DNA from: Nematostella vectensis
Lineage: Eukaryota > Cnidaria > Anthozoa > Actiniaria > Edwardsiidae
Assembly (NCBI RefSeq): GCF_932526225.1
Contig: NC_064043.1
Coordinates: forward strand, 8,919,501 to 8,983,500
DNA length: 64,000 nt
Direction of reading: 5' to 3'
The first letter of the stretch is position 1. The number at the start of each line of letters is the position of its first letter. Below the pieces are notes generated by a model. That model had not been told where the DNA came from. It saw nothing but the letters and a program-made list of their open reading frames with translations, and made no database searches. Below are positions 11,001-24,900 of this stretch, piece after piece. A program made the position numbers and the translations under genes.

Positions 11001-12107
11001 ACTGGGGCTCAAGCAAAGCCTAGCATGATGCCTACAGGGGTGTAGCCAGGGGGGTGGCCCAGGGGGCCCTCCCCCCCTTCTAGCAGCCAAAAATACAGTA
11101 AATGTATGAGACATTATCTAAAGTACAGGGAAAAATGGTTTGAAAGTGCCTTTTTGGCCCCCCCTGTTAATAATCCTGGCTACGTCGCTGGCCTAGAACA
11201 GCTGCGCGAGAGACTAGAATAGTGTTAGACATAGAATAATAAAATAAGGGTTGCATTTTATCCAGAATGCAAAAAAGCACACATGTTAGCAAAAACATCA
11301 ACAACACCACACCACCTTAATTATAAAAGCAAACATATGTGACTATATTTAAAAGAAAAGAATGAACCATTTTATGTAATTTCCAACCAGCCCACTCTAG
11401 TACCCAGGCAATGGCACTAACACACAGGCTACCCAAATTAAAAACTATATCAAAAACGCAATGCAGTATCTTTATTTAAAAGGATATCCATCAGTTTTTT
11501 TTTTTTTTTTTTTTTAACAGAAGGACAGGATGTACCAAATGAAAAACTTCTCTATCAATATAGCCAATCCGAGTTCAGGACAAGTTCAATAGTCCACTAG
11601 GACGCCAACCAATAATCATCCCGCAGATGCCGGCAGGCAGTAAGCTTTAACAATTTTTACGACGCGATAACAAAAAGAATTTCCCTAAACAATTAGAACC
11701 AAAAACTAAAAGTGAATATACATGTTCTTAATATGATAACATGATAAACTAAATAGAAACGCATTTAATAAACATCATGAAAAGATTAAAACAAGGCCGG
11801 TCAGTAAAGTAGACGTGACATTTGTCAACGAGCAAATCATTTTTAAAGCGCAGGCATTTTCTGAAGCAATTTTTTGAATATACAAAAAAATAAGAGTAAT
11901 TAAATGATTGTGCATTCAGATAGCGGTTTATTCTCACGCTGGTTTTATACAAAAAATTTATAAGTATTAAGTGCACACAGGAACAGCCAAATCGATTAGT
12001 CAAAGTTGGATGGGAAGGCGAACGGCAGTAATAGTAAATACCTTCTCGCTGGTCCGTGAATGGGCGCTCGGAGAAGCTGGATTGGAGATAGGTAAAGCTA
12101 TCTCCAT
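5080..12107 (-). CDS. DEG9: DEG9-like HtrA serine protease with PDZ domains
   Basis: ATP-independent trypsin-fold protease of the Deg/HtrA family, most like plant DEG9. Nine exons on the minus strand: 12042-12107 (ATG), 10794-10952, 10374-10454, 8778-8972, 8018-8134, 7265-7510, 6581-6753, 5887-6049, 5080-5709. All junctions are GT-AG and in phase, giving 609 residues. The catalytic triad is complete: His68 in LTNGHVVA, Asp99 in GHECDIAM, Ser177 in [10 protein letters not shown]. Family motifs include [69 protein letters not shown] and a C-terminal [12 protein letters not shown] block. The N-terminus before the protease is only about 22 residues and shows no clear targeting peptide. Unusually, about 120 Ser/Thr/Glu-rich residues (about 445-567) interrupt the C-terminal PDZ-like domain between [11 protein letters not shown] and [12 protein letters not shown] 12-bp minisatellite fills the intron at 8973-10373. 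Cell location is not evident. Confidence 0.95.
7523..7539. repeat. 17-base G run (C run on the gene strand) beside an acceptor
   Basis: On the DEG9 gene strand this is an uninterrupted C tract 13 bases upstream of the exon that starts at 7510. It forms the polypyrimidine tract of that acceptor. Confidence 0.9.
9064..10040 (+). repeat. 12-bp minisatellite of about 80 units in a DEG9-like intron
   Basis: Consensus gatgcactaggg, with mixed variants gatgtactaggg, gatgcgctaggg, ggtgtgctaggg and gatgcacaaggg. Variants occur in blocks, as expected from local unit duplication. The array lies wholly within the intron 8973-10373, about 90 bases from the nearer exon. Confidence 0.96.
11034..11195. mobile_element. 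Possible MITE-like repeat with gtagccagg ends
   Basis: The segment starts with ggtgtagccagg and ends with cctggctacgtc, a short imperfect terminal inverted repeat. The interior has G-rich and C-rich patches. It lies in the first intron of the DEG9-like gene. No clear target-site duplication is visible. Confidence 0.4.
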
Positions 12108-12730
12108 AGTCTAGCTAAATTGAACTGGTTATTGGTGGGAAGGTACTATCTTTATCTGATTAGTTCTCCAGACTGATTAATTTACTTTTGTGTTTATATG
12201 GATTTTTTAGCAAGGCATTATGGGTAGATCCCAGTCCTCTCTCTTATCTTCGGTGCGCGGATGAGAGGGTCTCCAAGGTCCTCCAAGCTCCCAATACATT
12301 TTGGGCCCCGAAGAGTTGCCCGAAAAGAACGCAAATGACGAATTTGTGTTTCTCGAAATTCCCGAGTTTTCGAACCGGAGAAAATTTGTCATTTCTCGAC
12401 AATATATTCTCGGGAGGTCTGATGTTTTCGGGTCTGTAACGCACTAAATGTGCTGTGTTGTCCTCGCAACTATACTGAGGAAAAAGAGTCAAAATACGTA
12501 AAAAAGAACCAAAGTTTGTAGATAAAAGAAAATTGACAACAGTTCGCGTGCAAACTGAAATTATGCTACGCCCCTGATAGGGGAGAAGGTTATGCTAAAC
12601 ATGAATGTTATACAGGTGCACACAGGTGCATATTTCTTATGCCAGCTAGCCACAGTAGGGTGTGCACGCGCTCAAAAATTACCGAAGAAATCTTCTTCCA
12701 TATGATACCGTCAGCAAATACTGGGTACAC
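12108..12730. other. Upstream region of the DEG9-like gene, no gene seen
   Basis: This is presumed promoter and 5' UTR of the minus-strand DEG9-like gene. Only short unconvincing ORFs occur and no motif is certain. Confidence 0.5.
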
Positions 12731-12977
12731 AGCCGCATTGTCACAATTTACTTCCGGTCGATTACGTAAGAATATCCGATGATTTTTAACGGAAAACACG
12801 AAAAATATTTCAATATAGGAAGCAGCGTGTCTATTGGAAGTTTCTTTGAGGATGTGACTGCTAATTTAGAGCGGATGGCCTGTTAAATATTTCGGATTCG
12901 AATAGATTCTTTTGTCTTTTAACGGTTGAGGTTTCCGTCGGACCTCCGGAAGTAAACTGGTGACAATGCGGCTTTAA
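12731..12977. mobile_element. MITE family B, copy 1
   Basis: The left end agccgcattgtcac and the right end gtgacaatgcggctttaa are inverted copies. Both arms also carry an acttccgg or ccggaagt motif next to an A/T stretch. TTAA is kept only at the right end. The interior segment with ggaagcagcgtgt and ggaagtttctttgaggatg matches copy 2 (16538-16705) in opposite orientation. Confidence 0.7.
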
Positions 12978-13066
12978 GTCCTTTGGGTGTAATTATCCCT
13001 GCCCGAGCTTTGCATTGACAACGTTTAAAAGAGGTAAAAAAGAAACAAACATTTAAGTTAATCTTT

Positions 13067-13072
13067 TTTATT
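13067..13072 (-). terminator. Polyadenylation signal of alpha-tubulin
   Basis: AATAAA on the minus strand, about 50 bases after the tubulin stop codon. Confidence 0.6.
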
Positions 13073-13121
13073 CCAACAAACGTTTGAGTAACTGACGTCA
13101 TGGAAACAATCATTTCATTGT

Positions 13122-15511
<2,390 letters not shown>

Positions 15512-15590
15512 TTTGGATTTGGTTCTGGTTTCCGTTTCTCTGTATCTGTTTCTGTATGTTAACGGTCTCTGTGAATATCATTGGGCAATG

Positions 15591-15599
15591 CTTATATGC
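15591..15599 (-). promoter_or_regulatory. Candidate TATA box of alpha-tubulin
   Basis: The minus strand reads gcatataagc about 80 bases upstream of the ATG, a plausible TATA position for a short 5' UTR. A ccaat motif lies further upstream near 15632. Position and match only. Confidence 0.3.
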
Positions 15600-16363
15600 T
15601 TAAAGTTTTGCATATGTTGTTTTAGCCTGAGCCAATGACAGAAGTCGGCTGGTTCCTAAAGCTCGCTTTTGAAAGGTATGAATATCGCGCGAGCTTTTGC
15701 ACGAAGGTATTGCGGCGAGGAACAAAAGCATACACAAAATAATTGACTATTTCGTAAGACGGATCCATCAACCAGTACGCTAAGTAAAAGTCTCACTGTT
15801 CTGCGGCAAAAATATTTTATCACATAATATTTATAGAGGGAGTACATGTAAATACTTTGTTCAGAAAACTGCACATACCTTATGCATAGGATTTGCTGAG
15901 GGGAGGTGGGGTGGGTGCGCAGTCATAGGTAGATGGAAAAAGCATACTATTTGAATATTCATGAATAAGAACTGACCCTTACTTTTTGAAGATTCATGAA
16001 TAAGAAATGACCCTTTTTGGGCCGCTAAAGAGAGGGGGTAGTATGCGCGCACCATGTGTGTACGCGTCTGATGCACATAAGAAAAATAACAAAGGAAAAC
16101 ATTTGCAGACTTCATTCGAACATTGATATTTCGTTAATTTCTTGTAAATAAACAATTGTATTTTTAATGATAAACAATGATAAAGGATTGGTTGATCGAC
16201 ATTCTTCAAACGGCGTGCCAGGGTCGAGCTTTTCATTAGTTAAATTTCATGCGTAATAAACGGCACGCTAGTCGTCTGATTAGTCTATCCGTCAAACTTT
16301 TCTAGAGCGGCACGAAAATGCATGCCGTTTGATTTCGGCTCATTAGCGATTAGAGGTGGCGTG
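15600..16363. other. Intergenic region between alpha-tubulin and the FAT 3' end
   Basis: No gene seen. It contains a direct duplication near 15955-16018 (attcatgaataagaa-tgaccctt, twice). Confidence 0.5.
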
Positions 16364-16541
16364 TAAAGCCCCGTGCAAACTGCGCCAGCATTGCTGGCAA
16401 ATTCTTGCTCGACTGACCACAAGACAAAGGAAATGTTAGAAAGTCCATTTTCCATTTTGACATTTCCTTTGTCCTATAGTCAGTCAAGCGAAAATTTGCC
16501 ACCAATGCTGGCAGGGCTGGCGCAGTTTGCACGGGGCTTAA
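16364..16541. mobile_element. MITE family A, copy 1 (TTAA-flanked)
   Basis: About 178 bp. The ends gccccgtgcaaactgcgcca and tggcgcagtttgcacggggc are long inverted repeats. The interior is largely palindromic, with acaaaggaaatgt paired to acatttcctttgt. The right flank is TTAA and the left flank is TAAA, apparently one mutation from TTAA. A second copy lies at about 52262-52408. Confidence 0.8.
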
Positions 16542-16705
16542 AGCCGCATTGTCACCAGTTTACTGCTGTAAATTATCAATCACATCCTCAAAGAAACTTC
16601 CAATAAACACACTGCTTCCAATATTTTGAAATATTTTTCGCGTTTTTCGATCGGAGACTGTTACGCAATCGACCGGAAGTAAACTGGTGATAATGCGGCT
16701 TTAAG
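16538..16705. mobile_element. MITE family B, copy 2 (TTAA at both ends)
   Basis: 168 bp with TTAA at both ends and inverted termini agccgcattgtcaccagttta. It shares the TTAA at 16538-16541 with the neighbouring family A element, so two different elements sit edge to edge. Confidence 0.8.
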
Positions 16706-17514
16706 GACGGAATGAGCTGTTGCGGAGCGAAACGGTGAATATAAGCCATGCACGCACTACGTACGATTGGTTTTTATTTCTCACAAGAAAGCACTACACA
16801 TACATGCAGCAGCCACAGCATTGTCGAAATTCTTTATAAAAGATACGTAAGGACTTCCAAAAAGCCCAAAGGTCTTAGAGATTCTTAACAAATTCTTTTA
16901 TTTGACAACGGTACAAAAATAAATTATACGTAAAATATACAACCTTATAAAACAGGGCATGTGACTCGTGTATAAATAACTTATCTTTACTACTACTTTT
17001 CGAGCAAAGACGCATCAGAAAGAATTATCAAATCGTAATTAAAAAAATAATTCGCGAATCTTCTGTTAAATAATCAATGACATAACTTAGTTATGATTTG
17101 TTAGAAACACGAGATATTTGGAAAAACAGAAAGCTTTAAATGCAAACATTTTAAAAGCGTCACTAACGACTATTAGAGAACATATCCCAATTAATTGACA
17201 TTTTAGAGGATTTTTATAAAACCGATTTGATGTAAAAATAATTGTTTGTGAACACTGTAAAAACTATACAACTATTAATTTTAATCTAAATGTACAAAAT
17301 ACTTCCTATGTTTCTCTTTTACATCGGATTCGAATACAAATTAAAGGCATAGAAAACAATCTGATACGAAATGAGTAGAAAAATAGTAGAAATAGAATAA
17401 AAATTTTTGCTTAAACTTTGTAAAAAACTTTTTGGTATCTTTTTTTCAACGCTAGTTCCTAAAACGCTTCATCTAAAAGACAAGGATGTACTATAAATTG
17501 TTTATAAAATGGAC
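16706..17514 (-). other. AT-rich 3' UTR / downstream region of the FAT gene
   Basis: No coding sequence seen. Minus-strand AATAAA at 16897-16902 is a plausible polyadenylation signal about 960 bases after the stop codon. Confidence 0.5.
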
Positions 17515-17930
17515 AAAAAAGATCTAAATATTCTTGGTGGTTTTAGCTATCACTATTACTCGGACTTCTAACTGGTTCATCATTTCTCGGACAAGAAAGA
17601 TCTAAACATTCCTGGTAATTCTAGCTATCACTATTACTCGGACTTCTAACTGGTTCATCATTTCTCGGACAAGAAAGATCTAAACATTCCTGGTAATTCT
17701 AGCTATCACTATAACTCGGACTTCTAACTGGTTCATCATTTCTCGGACAAGAAAGATCTAAACATTCCTGATAATTCTAGCTATCACTATAACTCGGACT
17801 TCTAACTGGTCCATCATTTCTCGGACAAGAAAGATCTAAACGTTCCTAGTGGTTTTAGCTATCACTATAACTCGGATTCGTGTTTGAGTTCTTCTAACTG
17901 ATCCATCATTTCACGGATCTCCGCCTGGAG
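17515..17930 (-). repeat. 78-bp tandem array overlapping the FAT stop codon
   Basis: About five units with exact 78-base spacing: the tcgga motif recurs at 17561, 17639, 17717 and 17795, and in its coding form at 17873. The unit nearest the gene is coding and encodes REMMDQLEELKHESEL and the stop at 17865-17867. The downstream units, in the 3' UTR, carry the equivalent of REMMNQLE, lack about 14 bases of the coding version and continue with gtgatagctagaa. Confidence 0.93.
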
Positions 17931-18944
17931 CGTTTGATGGAACCCAGTGTCGTCCACGGGAGCACAGTCTCCAATATCAGTGTCATCATCCTCCGAAGCG
18001 CACTCGGAATGAAGGTACGTATTCTCCGGCGAGTCGTCGCACGCCTCCATTCGGCTATTTCCAAGAAAAACCCGATCTAGATCGTCCTCCGAGTATGCGC
18101 AGTCGGTGATACTGCCGAGTTCGGAGTCTCGTAGTGTCGTCGGCGCGTACGAGCCCACCGGAAGAGTATCGATGCTTTCAGGATACGGTTCCCGAGGAGG
18201 ACCTGGGAAACGACCTTTAAAAAGGTCAGGGTAGTTTCTCGCAAGCTCCGCATCCGTCATGTCAGAGAATTCAGAGAATCGCGAGTCCATTGAGTATCTA
18301 GAAGCGCCTCCTTTAGGGGCGTAATCCGAGGGCTTCTTCGGGATGTTAGGGACTTCCAAGTACCCATCTTCGGACTCCGAAGGCCTGTAATTCCTCGGTC
18401 GCTGCGGTACCTCAGGAATATCGTCCTCCTCATCCGATGAAGACATCAGACTCGAGGACCTTTTCGGCACTTGAGGGCCATCATACATAGAGCTGTCAGG
18501 TACGCCCATGAAGCTAGCTGAGCGCTCCCGGCATAACGCCCCAGTGCCGGTCCGTTTTTGGACAAGTGTCTCAGGTATATCCGTGTAATCCCAATGGTAT
18601 TTGATGTTAGTGTCCGAGCTGTTCAAAGATTTCATCGTGCCATACTGTTGAGGCGTTGTTCTCCCCCGCCGTCTCCACGAATCCTCTGAGTCATAACCAG
18701 GGGGGTCGCCAATGTAGGTCTCCATTTGACGCGGGGGAGGGGTAGGTGGTGTCGGTGAGTTGACCTCCGAACCAATTTCAGGCGGCGACACCTTCAGTAG
18801 GGATTGACGGTTTGGCGCATGTCCCTTGTCTAATTCCCGCTTTCTATGTGCTCGCCGGCGCAGGATGAGAACCACAATTAGGACGACAAGTAGCAAGATA
18901 GCTAGCACTGTTCCTATGGCGATGATCTCGTCGCGTCCCAGAGG
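17865..18944 (-). other. FAT transmembrane segment and cytoplasmic tail
   Basis: The membrane span IIAIGTVLAILLLVVLIVVL is followed by RRRAHRKRE. The tail has a Pro-rich PTPPTPPPRQ, a PPGY (PPxY-type) motif, FAT-specific YHWDYTDIPE, two PKRSSS/PQRPRN Pro-basic patches, several acidic clusters, and a C-terminal helix QAEIREMMDQLEELKHESEL that may be a coiled coil. Partners are inference only. Confidence 0.85.
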
Positions 18945-21900
18945 CCATCCGTCCTTGTCGGGGGAGATATTCGCTAGTACGGTGTTGCACAACTCTCCGC
19001 CATGCGTGCTTCCTGAGCAGTTACACCGGAAAGACCCACGAGTGTTGACACAAGCGCCGTCATTTAGACACGGGTTGCTCTGGCACTCGTCCACGTCAAC
19101 ACTACAATCCAGCCCCGTGAAACCGCGCGGGCACAGGCATACCGCGGCACCATCACGTGTCTCACACGAGCCTCCATTCATACATGGCAAGCGGTTGCAG
19201 TGGAAGCCATGCTCGCAGCGTTTTCCCGACAAATCGTTAGGGCACTTGCATTCGAAGTCGCTGCCCTTGTTCGTGCAGTTGCCATTAAAGAAGCACGGAT
19301 TGGACGCGCATGGCCTGCTGTCTACTTCACAGGTTTTGCCGCTGACCCCTTTAGGGCAGTCGCAGATGAAGTCGTCGTGTTGGCCCGCGAGGCACGAGCC
19401 GCCGTTACGACAAGGAGAGCTTGCGCATGCGCCAACGTAGTCCTGACACTGGTATCCGGTGTAGCCTTTCGGGCACACACACCTAAAAAGATCAATAAGG
19501 CTTGAAACTTTGGACAAGTAGTGTCTACCGAATATGAGATACTGAATGAGTATTTAAGTTTAGAGTAGAATTAGACTCTATGGCTTGTTTTAAAATCGCA
19601 ATGCGCGTTACATTCTTCACTTTAATTATTCAAGTATTAGGATTTTAAATCAAAGAGCTTAGAAACTGTGTAATACGCGGTTTACAAATGCTTATATCTA
19701 CTTCATCTTTACTTTATAAACACAAAGCAAGAGCATCTTACCTGTAGCCATCAGATTTATCCACGCACACGCCGCGGTTCTGACAGGGTTCGCCCGAACA
19801 CTTGATGTACGCTTTGCAGTCGGGTCCAGAATGTCCCGGTAGACACTCACAGCGACGGTCTGTGAACGTCTCGATGCAGCGGCTCGCAAGGGGACACGCC
19901 TGAGGGCGTTGGCAGGCGCCGGAGGTGCGGCACCCACGCTCTGCGTTGGACGGGTATCCGGATGCGTATGTGTTGGAGCCAGTCATTGGAAGGTCTTTGC
20001 CGTTCACGTTCAGGTTTTGCATGCAGCCTTTGAAGCCATTCTCCACTATAACACCTGGTGAAAGATATGTTATGGTAAATAAACCATGTAGCCGCGATCA
20101 TAATTATAAATACTGCCAACAATTCTAATACACACATTGTGATGAAAAGACTCAGGCAGAAGTTATCGTTATCGCAAATAACTGTAGAGTAACCACAACA
20201 TCGCTTTCCCTTCTGTAACACCTTGAAGTCAGTTAATCCGAATGAGTGGCTGCGACATCAATGCGAATCAGATGTTGATTTCAGTAGCAAAAAGAATCCG
20301 AAAGAATCACTTTAAAAAAAGAATCACTTTAAAACAAACTTCATACTACGATATGAATGGCTAATTTAATTTCAAAGTATCAAATAATGCAAGCCAAGTT
20401 GTATGATGAAAAAAAAAACAATGAATAAAAAAAATATGTTACCCTCACCTTGTCCTTCCGATCGTTTAATCCTCGAATTCAGCACCTTGGCGCCAAAGTA
20501 AATCGAGTTCCCGTCGAGGTTTAGGATACGCATGCGTCCAGGAGATTTACCGCTTGCCTGATGCTTGCCGTAATCCAAGGTGACGGTGGCGTGGTTACCT
20601 TGCCTCTCCACAGCCACGTGATGCCATTTCCCATCATTCACTGGGGACCAGTCTATGCTCACCACGCCTGGTCCTGAGCCGAAGTCGAACCGCAACTGGA
20701 TAAAGCCTTTACTGATCTGTGGATGAAGATAGAACAGTTCAGCGGCTTGTATGTGAGCGCAACACGATTACGAGGCTCTTAACTTGAGAACGAGGCTCAA
20801 GGAGTAAAAACGAGGTTCATAACACATACAGCCCCAGGGGAATAAACCAACACAGGGTGAAGATTCTCTGTTAAAAGCCTCTATGAGTGATTTCATAGAT
20901 GTTTTGAGCGTTATCCCTTCGCCGATTATATCACTTGACATAAACACTAGGCTCGCTAGGTATTATAAAAAAAATCGACATAAAAGCATTAAATACTCAA
21001 ATAAGGAAACAGTGAAACAATTGAACAATGATAAGCATTTCGTTTAGAAAGAGGGAGCGACTGAAAGGGGAATCGCAAGACTCACTTCTAGAATGCTGTA
21101 ATCGTACTGGCCAGCCGCGAATACTAAGGTTCCCTCGCTCTTAACGGTCTTGAGTGCGAGGCCGATGGAGCGGGAAGGCTGGTCGAACGTCTCCTTCAGA
21201 CGGTACCGGATGTAGCTGTCTCCGTTGAATGTGCGAGCGTTATTGCCTAGAATATGAAACAAAGGCTCAATAAAAGAAACATCATTGCATTGGCACACTA
21301 ATAATTAAACTAGGAAACCTTCAACCTGATACTAGATACGATGTATGTCTTTTTCTTCATCGAAAACATTTGCTTCAAAACAGTTTAAGGCTCATTAACC
21401 CAGTTACGTTTATATTTAACACCCATCACAACACGCGTTGCGTTACCTTTGATGCAGCTGGTGTCGTCACATCCGGTAGTGTCCATGTGACACTTAGTGG
21501 CATCCACGCACTTACACTGGTACCCCTCGGGGAAGTCTTTACACTTGTACCCAGGCGCACAAGGGCTGGTCGCGCACTTCTGGATAGCACCACACCCTGC
21601 AAGCCAAATACTAGTGGTTTAGATTTCTCTCGAAATCAATAAGAATACACTAAACATGACAATCACAATAGACATTTTATCTCACCTTAGCCCCCCCCCC
21701 CCCCGTCTTATTTTGTCAGGTCCTTTTGGTTCAACCATTTCACGCAAATCTCTCACCTCCTGAGCGTTTTTTAATTCTTCCTCTTACACCTCTCGGCCCT
21801 ATACTAGCGCCTCCATCTCAACAAACTTAATTCACACCCATATTCTTACCCTTAACCCTGCACACCATCTCTCTCAACAAACATCTCCCTCTTCTCTCAA

Positions 21901-24900
21901 TGCATTTAAACTTTTTTTACATCTATTTTTAACGCATAATGTACACACCATACCCCTTCTTTTACTCTCTCCCAGCAAACCTCCTCTACTTTGATGGCAT
22001 CCCACTTCTCACTTCTGCTCTTATCCTGGAATATACACGACATATACCCCCCTCCTCCTCCTCAGACGCTCTCCCCTCCCCCTTATGGATGGAATCCCAC
22101 CTCTCTTACCTCTGTTCTTATCTTGGCATGTACACGAGTGGCTCCGCGAGTGCTCGTATGAGATGTAACTCACATGGTCGGACATGACTCTGATCTGCTT
22201 CAGCTCTGGTTTGTAGACATCGCTACACACGAGGTACGTGGGGCAGTCCTGGGCGCGGCACTGACTCAAGCCAACTGTCACGATCCGAACTCCTACGTTC
22301 TTCTCAAAGGCGAGGTGAGATCCGTTCAACTGGCGAGTCAGGTATAAGGGCTTGAACATGCCCTACAGAAAAAGAAAGGTTGAATGAGACATGTGGGCCT
22401 GAATATACCCTACAAAAAAGAGAAAGGTTGCATGAATTGAACATGTGGGCCTAAATAAAAGAGTCAGGTCACCCTCTACCCACAAATTAGAAATATTTTA
22501 GGCCCCCTTTCGGATCCATCAAGTTTCAGGCTTCCCTGTAGGTAATAATTGACCATTTTCAATTTTGAACCCTGATCACATTCCGTAAATGTAGTTTGAT
22601 AAAAGGACGAATGGTAGTTTACCTTTCGTCGCTTGCGTACCGCTATGACCACATCTAGATCGTTATCAGACGGCTGCATACTCCACACATGAATATTGAC
22701 GGCGGGTACATCCAGAAGCTTGCCAATAAACAGCAAACACTTCTCTAAACTTTTCTCCACAAAGGTGCCCGCGCTCAGATCCCCTAGGCGTAGAGTAACC
22801 GAGTGTTCTTGGGTCTCAGGAGTGATGTTCAATACAATGACTGTCACGCCACTGTAGACAGTGTAACGCTTGTCTGTCACGCTGACGTTCAGGTTGTATG
22901 TACCAGGGGAGATGTTCGCTCTCGCACGCACAGTCCCTTCATCCGATATCATGAGGAGCGAACTCTGTTCGGATGATACAAGCGAGTAGTGCAACGAGTC
23001 CCCGTCTTTATCAGTGGCCTTAACCCTACCGATGACTCCCCCGTTCAGATTAGACCCGTACAGGTTGACGTATACGGTCAGCGGGTGTACGTTTGGAGGA
23101 TGCGTCTTACTCTCGGCGATCTTGACAGTGATTGACACTTCAGTGGATTGAGGCGGATGTCCGTTATCTGCCACAAGAACTCTGAGCCTGTACTGCCCGT
23201 CACTGTGAGACACGTCGCCGATCTTAGTAATCAGACCGTTAGAGTGCAGCTTAAACCTGCTGGCATCTCCCGAGATGAGCGTGAACTGGTAAGGTGCGCC
23301 ATTCCCCAACGCGTCCCGATCATGAGGTCGTAGATGGATTACCGCGGCATTAGGGAGACTACTCTCAGATAACACAGTCGTCAAGTTGGTGCTACTGAAC
23401 TCCGGACTGTTATCATTAACGTCCGTCACTTCAATATCGACCACAGTGTCGGCCACCTGCGGTGGAAGGCCTTGGTCTTGCGCGCGCACCTTCAGCCTGT
23501 AAGAAGCGACCTCCTCCCTGTCGATATCCCCGGATACCTTGATAACACCCGTCTCCTCTACGATCTTGAATTTCTTAGCGTCATTCCCCTCTGCTATGGA
23601 ATACTTGATCTGCGCGTTAGTTCCGCTGTCGCGATCCGTGGCAAAGACTTGAAGCACGAAGGTCCCAAGGGCAGAGTTCTCATCCACTTTAGCGGAGTAC
23701 CTTTTCTCGCTGAACTCGGGTCCATTATCGTTTGAATCCGTCACGCTAATTCGCACGTATGACGTACTGCGGAGCACAGGAGGGCCCGCGTCACTCGCCT
23801 CCACGGTCAGCGTGTAGAGCTTGGTTGTCTCGTAATCGAGCTTCCGGTTCACGTGGATCGTCCCGTTCTTCCGGTCAATGGAGAACAACCCAGAGTCCGC
23901 GCCACGCAGAATAGCATAGGTGATGACGTCATTACTAGATTCACGGCTCACGGCGCGCACACGCACAACCTCGTTTCCTATTGGCGCATCCTCGCTGACG
24001 TTGCCGTGGTAGATGCTATGAGAGAACTCTGGCGGTACGTCATTAATATTCAGCACCTTGATCTGGACTGTGGCAATGGAGGATAGAGGAGGGGTACCCC
24101 CATCCATGACCTCGACATTCAAGGTGTAATTCTCCTTCAATTCTCTGTTCAGGGGCTTCTCCAGTGATATGATTCCTGTTCCAGTCTCGATAGTAAAAGT
24201 GCCGCCCGCGTCCGTGACTAGCGAGTAGGTGAGCTTACGGTTTACACCGACGTCAGCATCATCTGCTTTGACTTGGAGCAGGACTTTCTTGAGAGGCGCG
24301 TCCTCGTACACTGCCGTGAAATAGCTTGACTGGGAAAACAATGGCCTATTGTCATTTACGTCATCAAGGTGGATGGATACGTTACTGTAGCACGCCTGTC
24401 CACCGATGTCAGCCGCTGACACCATGAAGTTGTAGAACGGGCGCGTTTCTCGGTCGAGTTCCACAAGATTCGTCATTTTACCTGAAACGAGTGAAGAGAA
24501 CGAATAAGGCGCAACGTCAGTCAACTCTCTGGTAACATCTACTCTCCGGGCAGACACCCTACAAGGCACACCTCTGACCCCCTACCCCTCAAGCACTGCA
24601 AAACAGTAAGTCATTTTCTAAATTCGAGGGAAAACTTTTCTTAGCCCCTTAGCCCAACCTTTCCGTTAGTAAGCATTGTTTGACATAAAATAGGGTTTGT
24701 CAATGAAAAACTTACCATTCTTATCAACAGCAAACGTGCCAAAACCCTGCCCGAATACGGAATACGTGAGTTCCGCATTGACGCCAACATCAGCATCCGT
24801 CGCGCCCACGGTCAACACAGTGCTGCCCAGCGGCGTGTTCTCCTTAATGTGTTCCACGTAGATAGATTGGGTGCAGATGGGCGGGTTATCATTCGCGTCC

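Noticed and set aside
18826-19440. 204-codon plus-strand ORF
   Set aside because: It is the antisense shadow of the FAT EGF/transmembrane exon.
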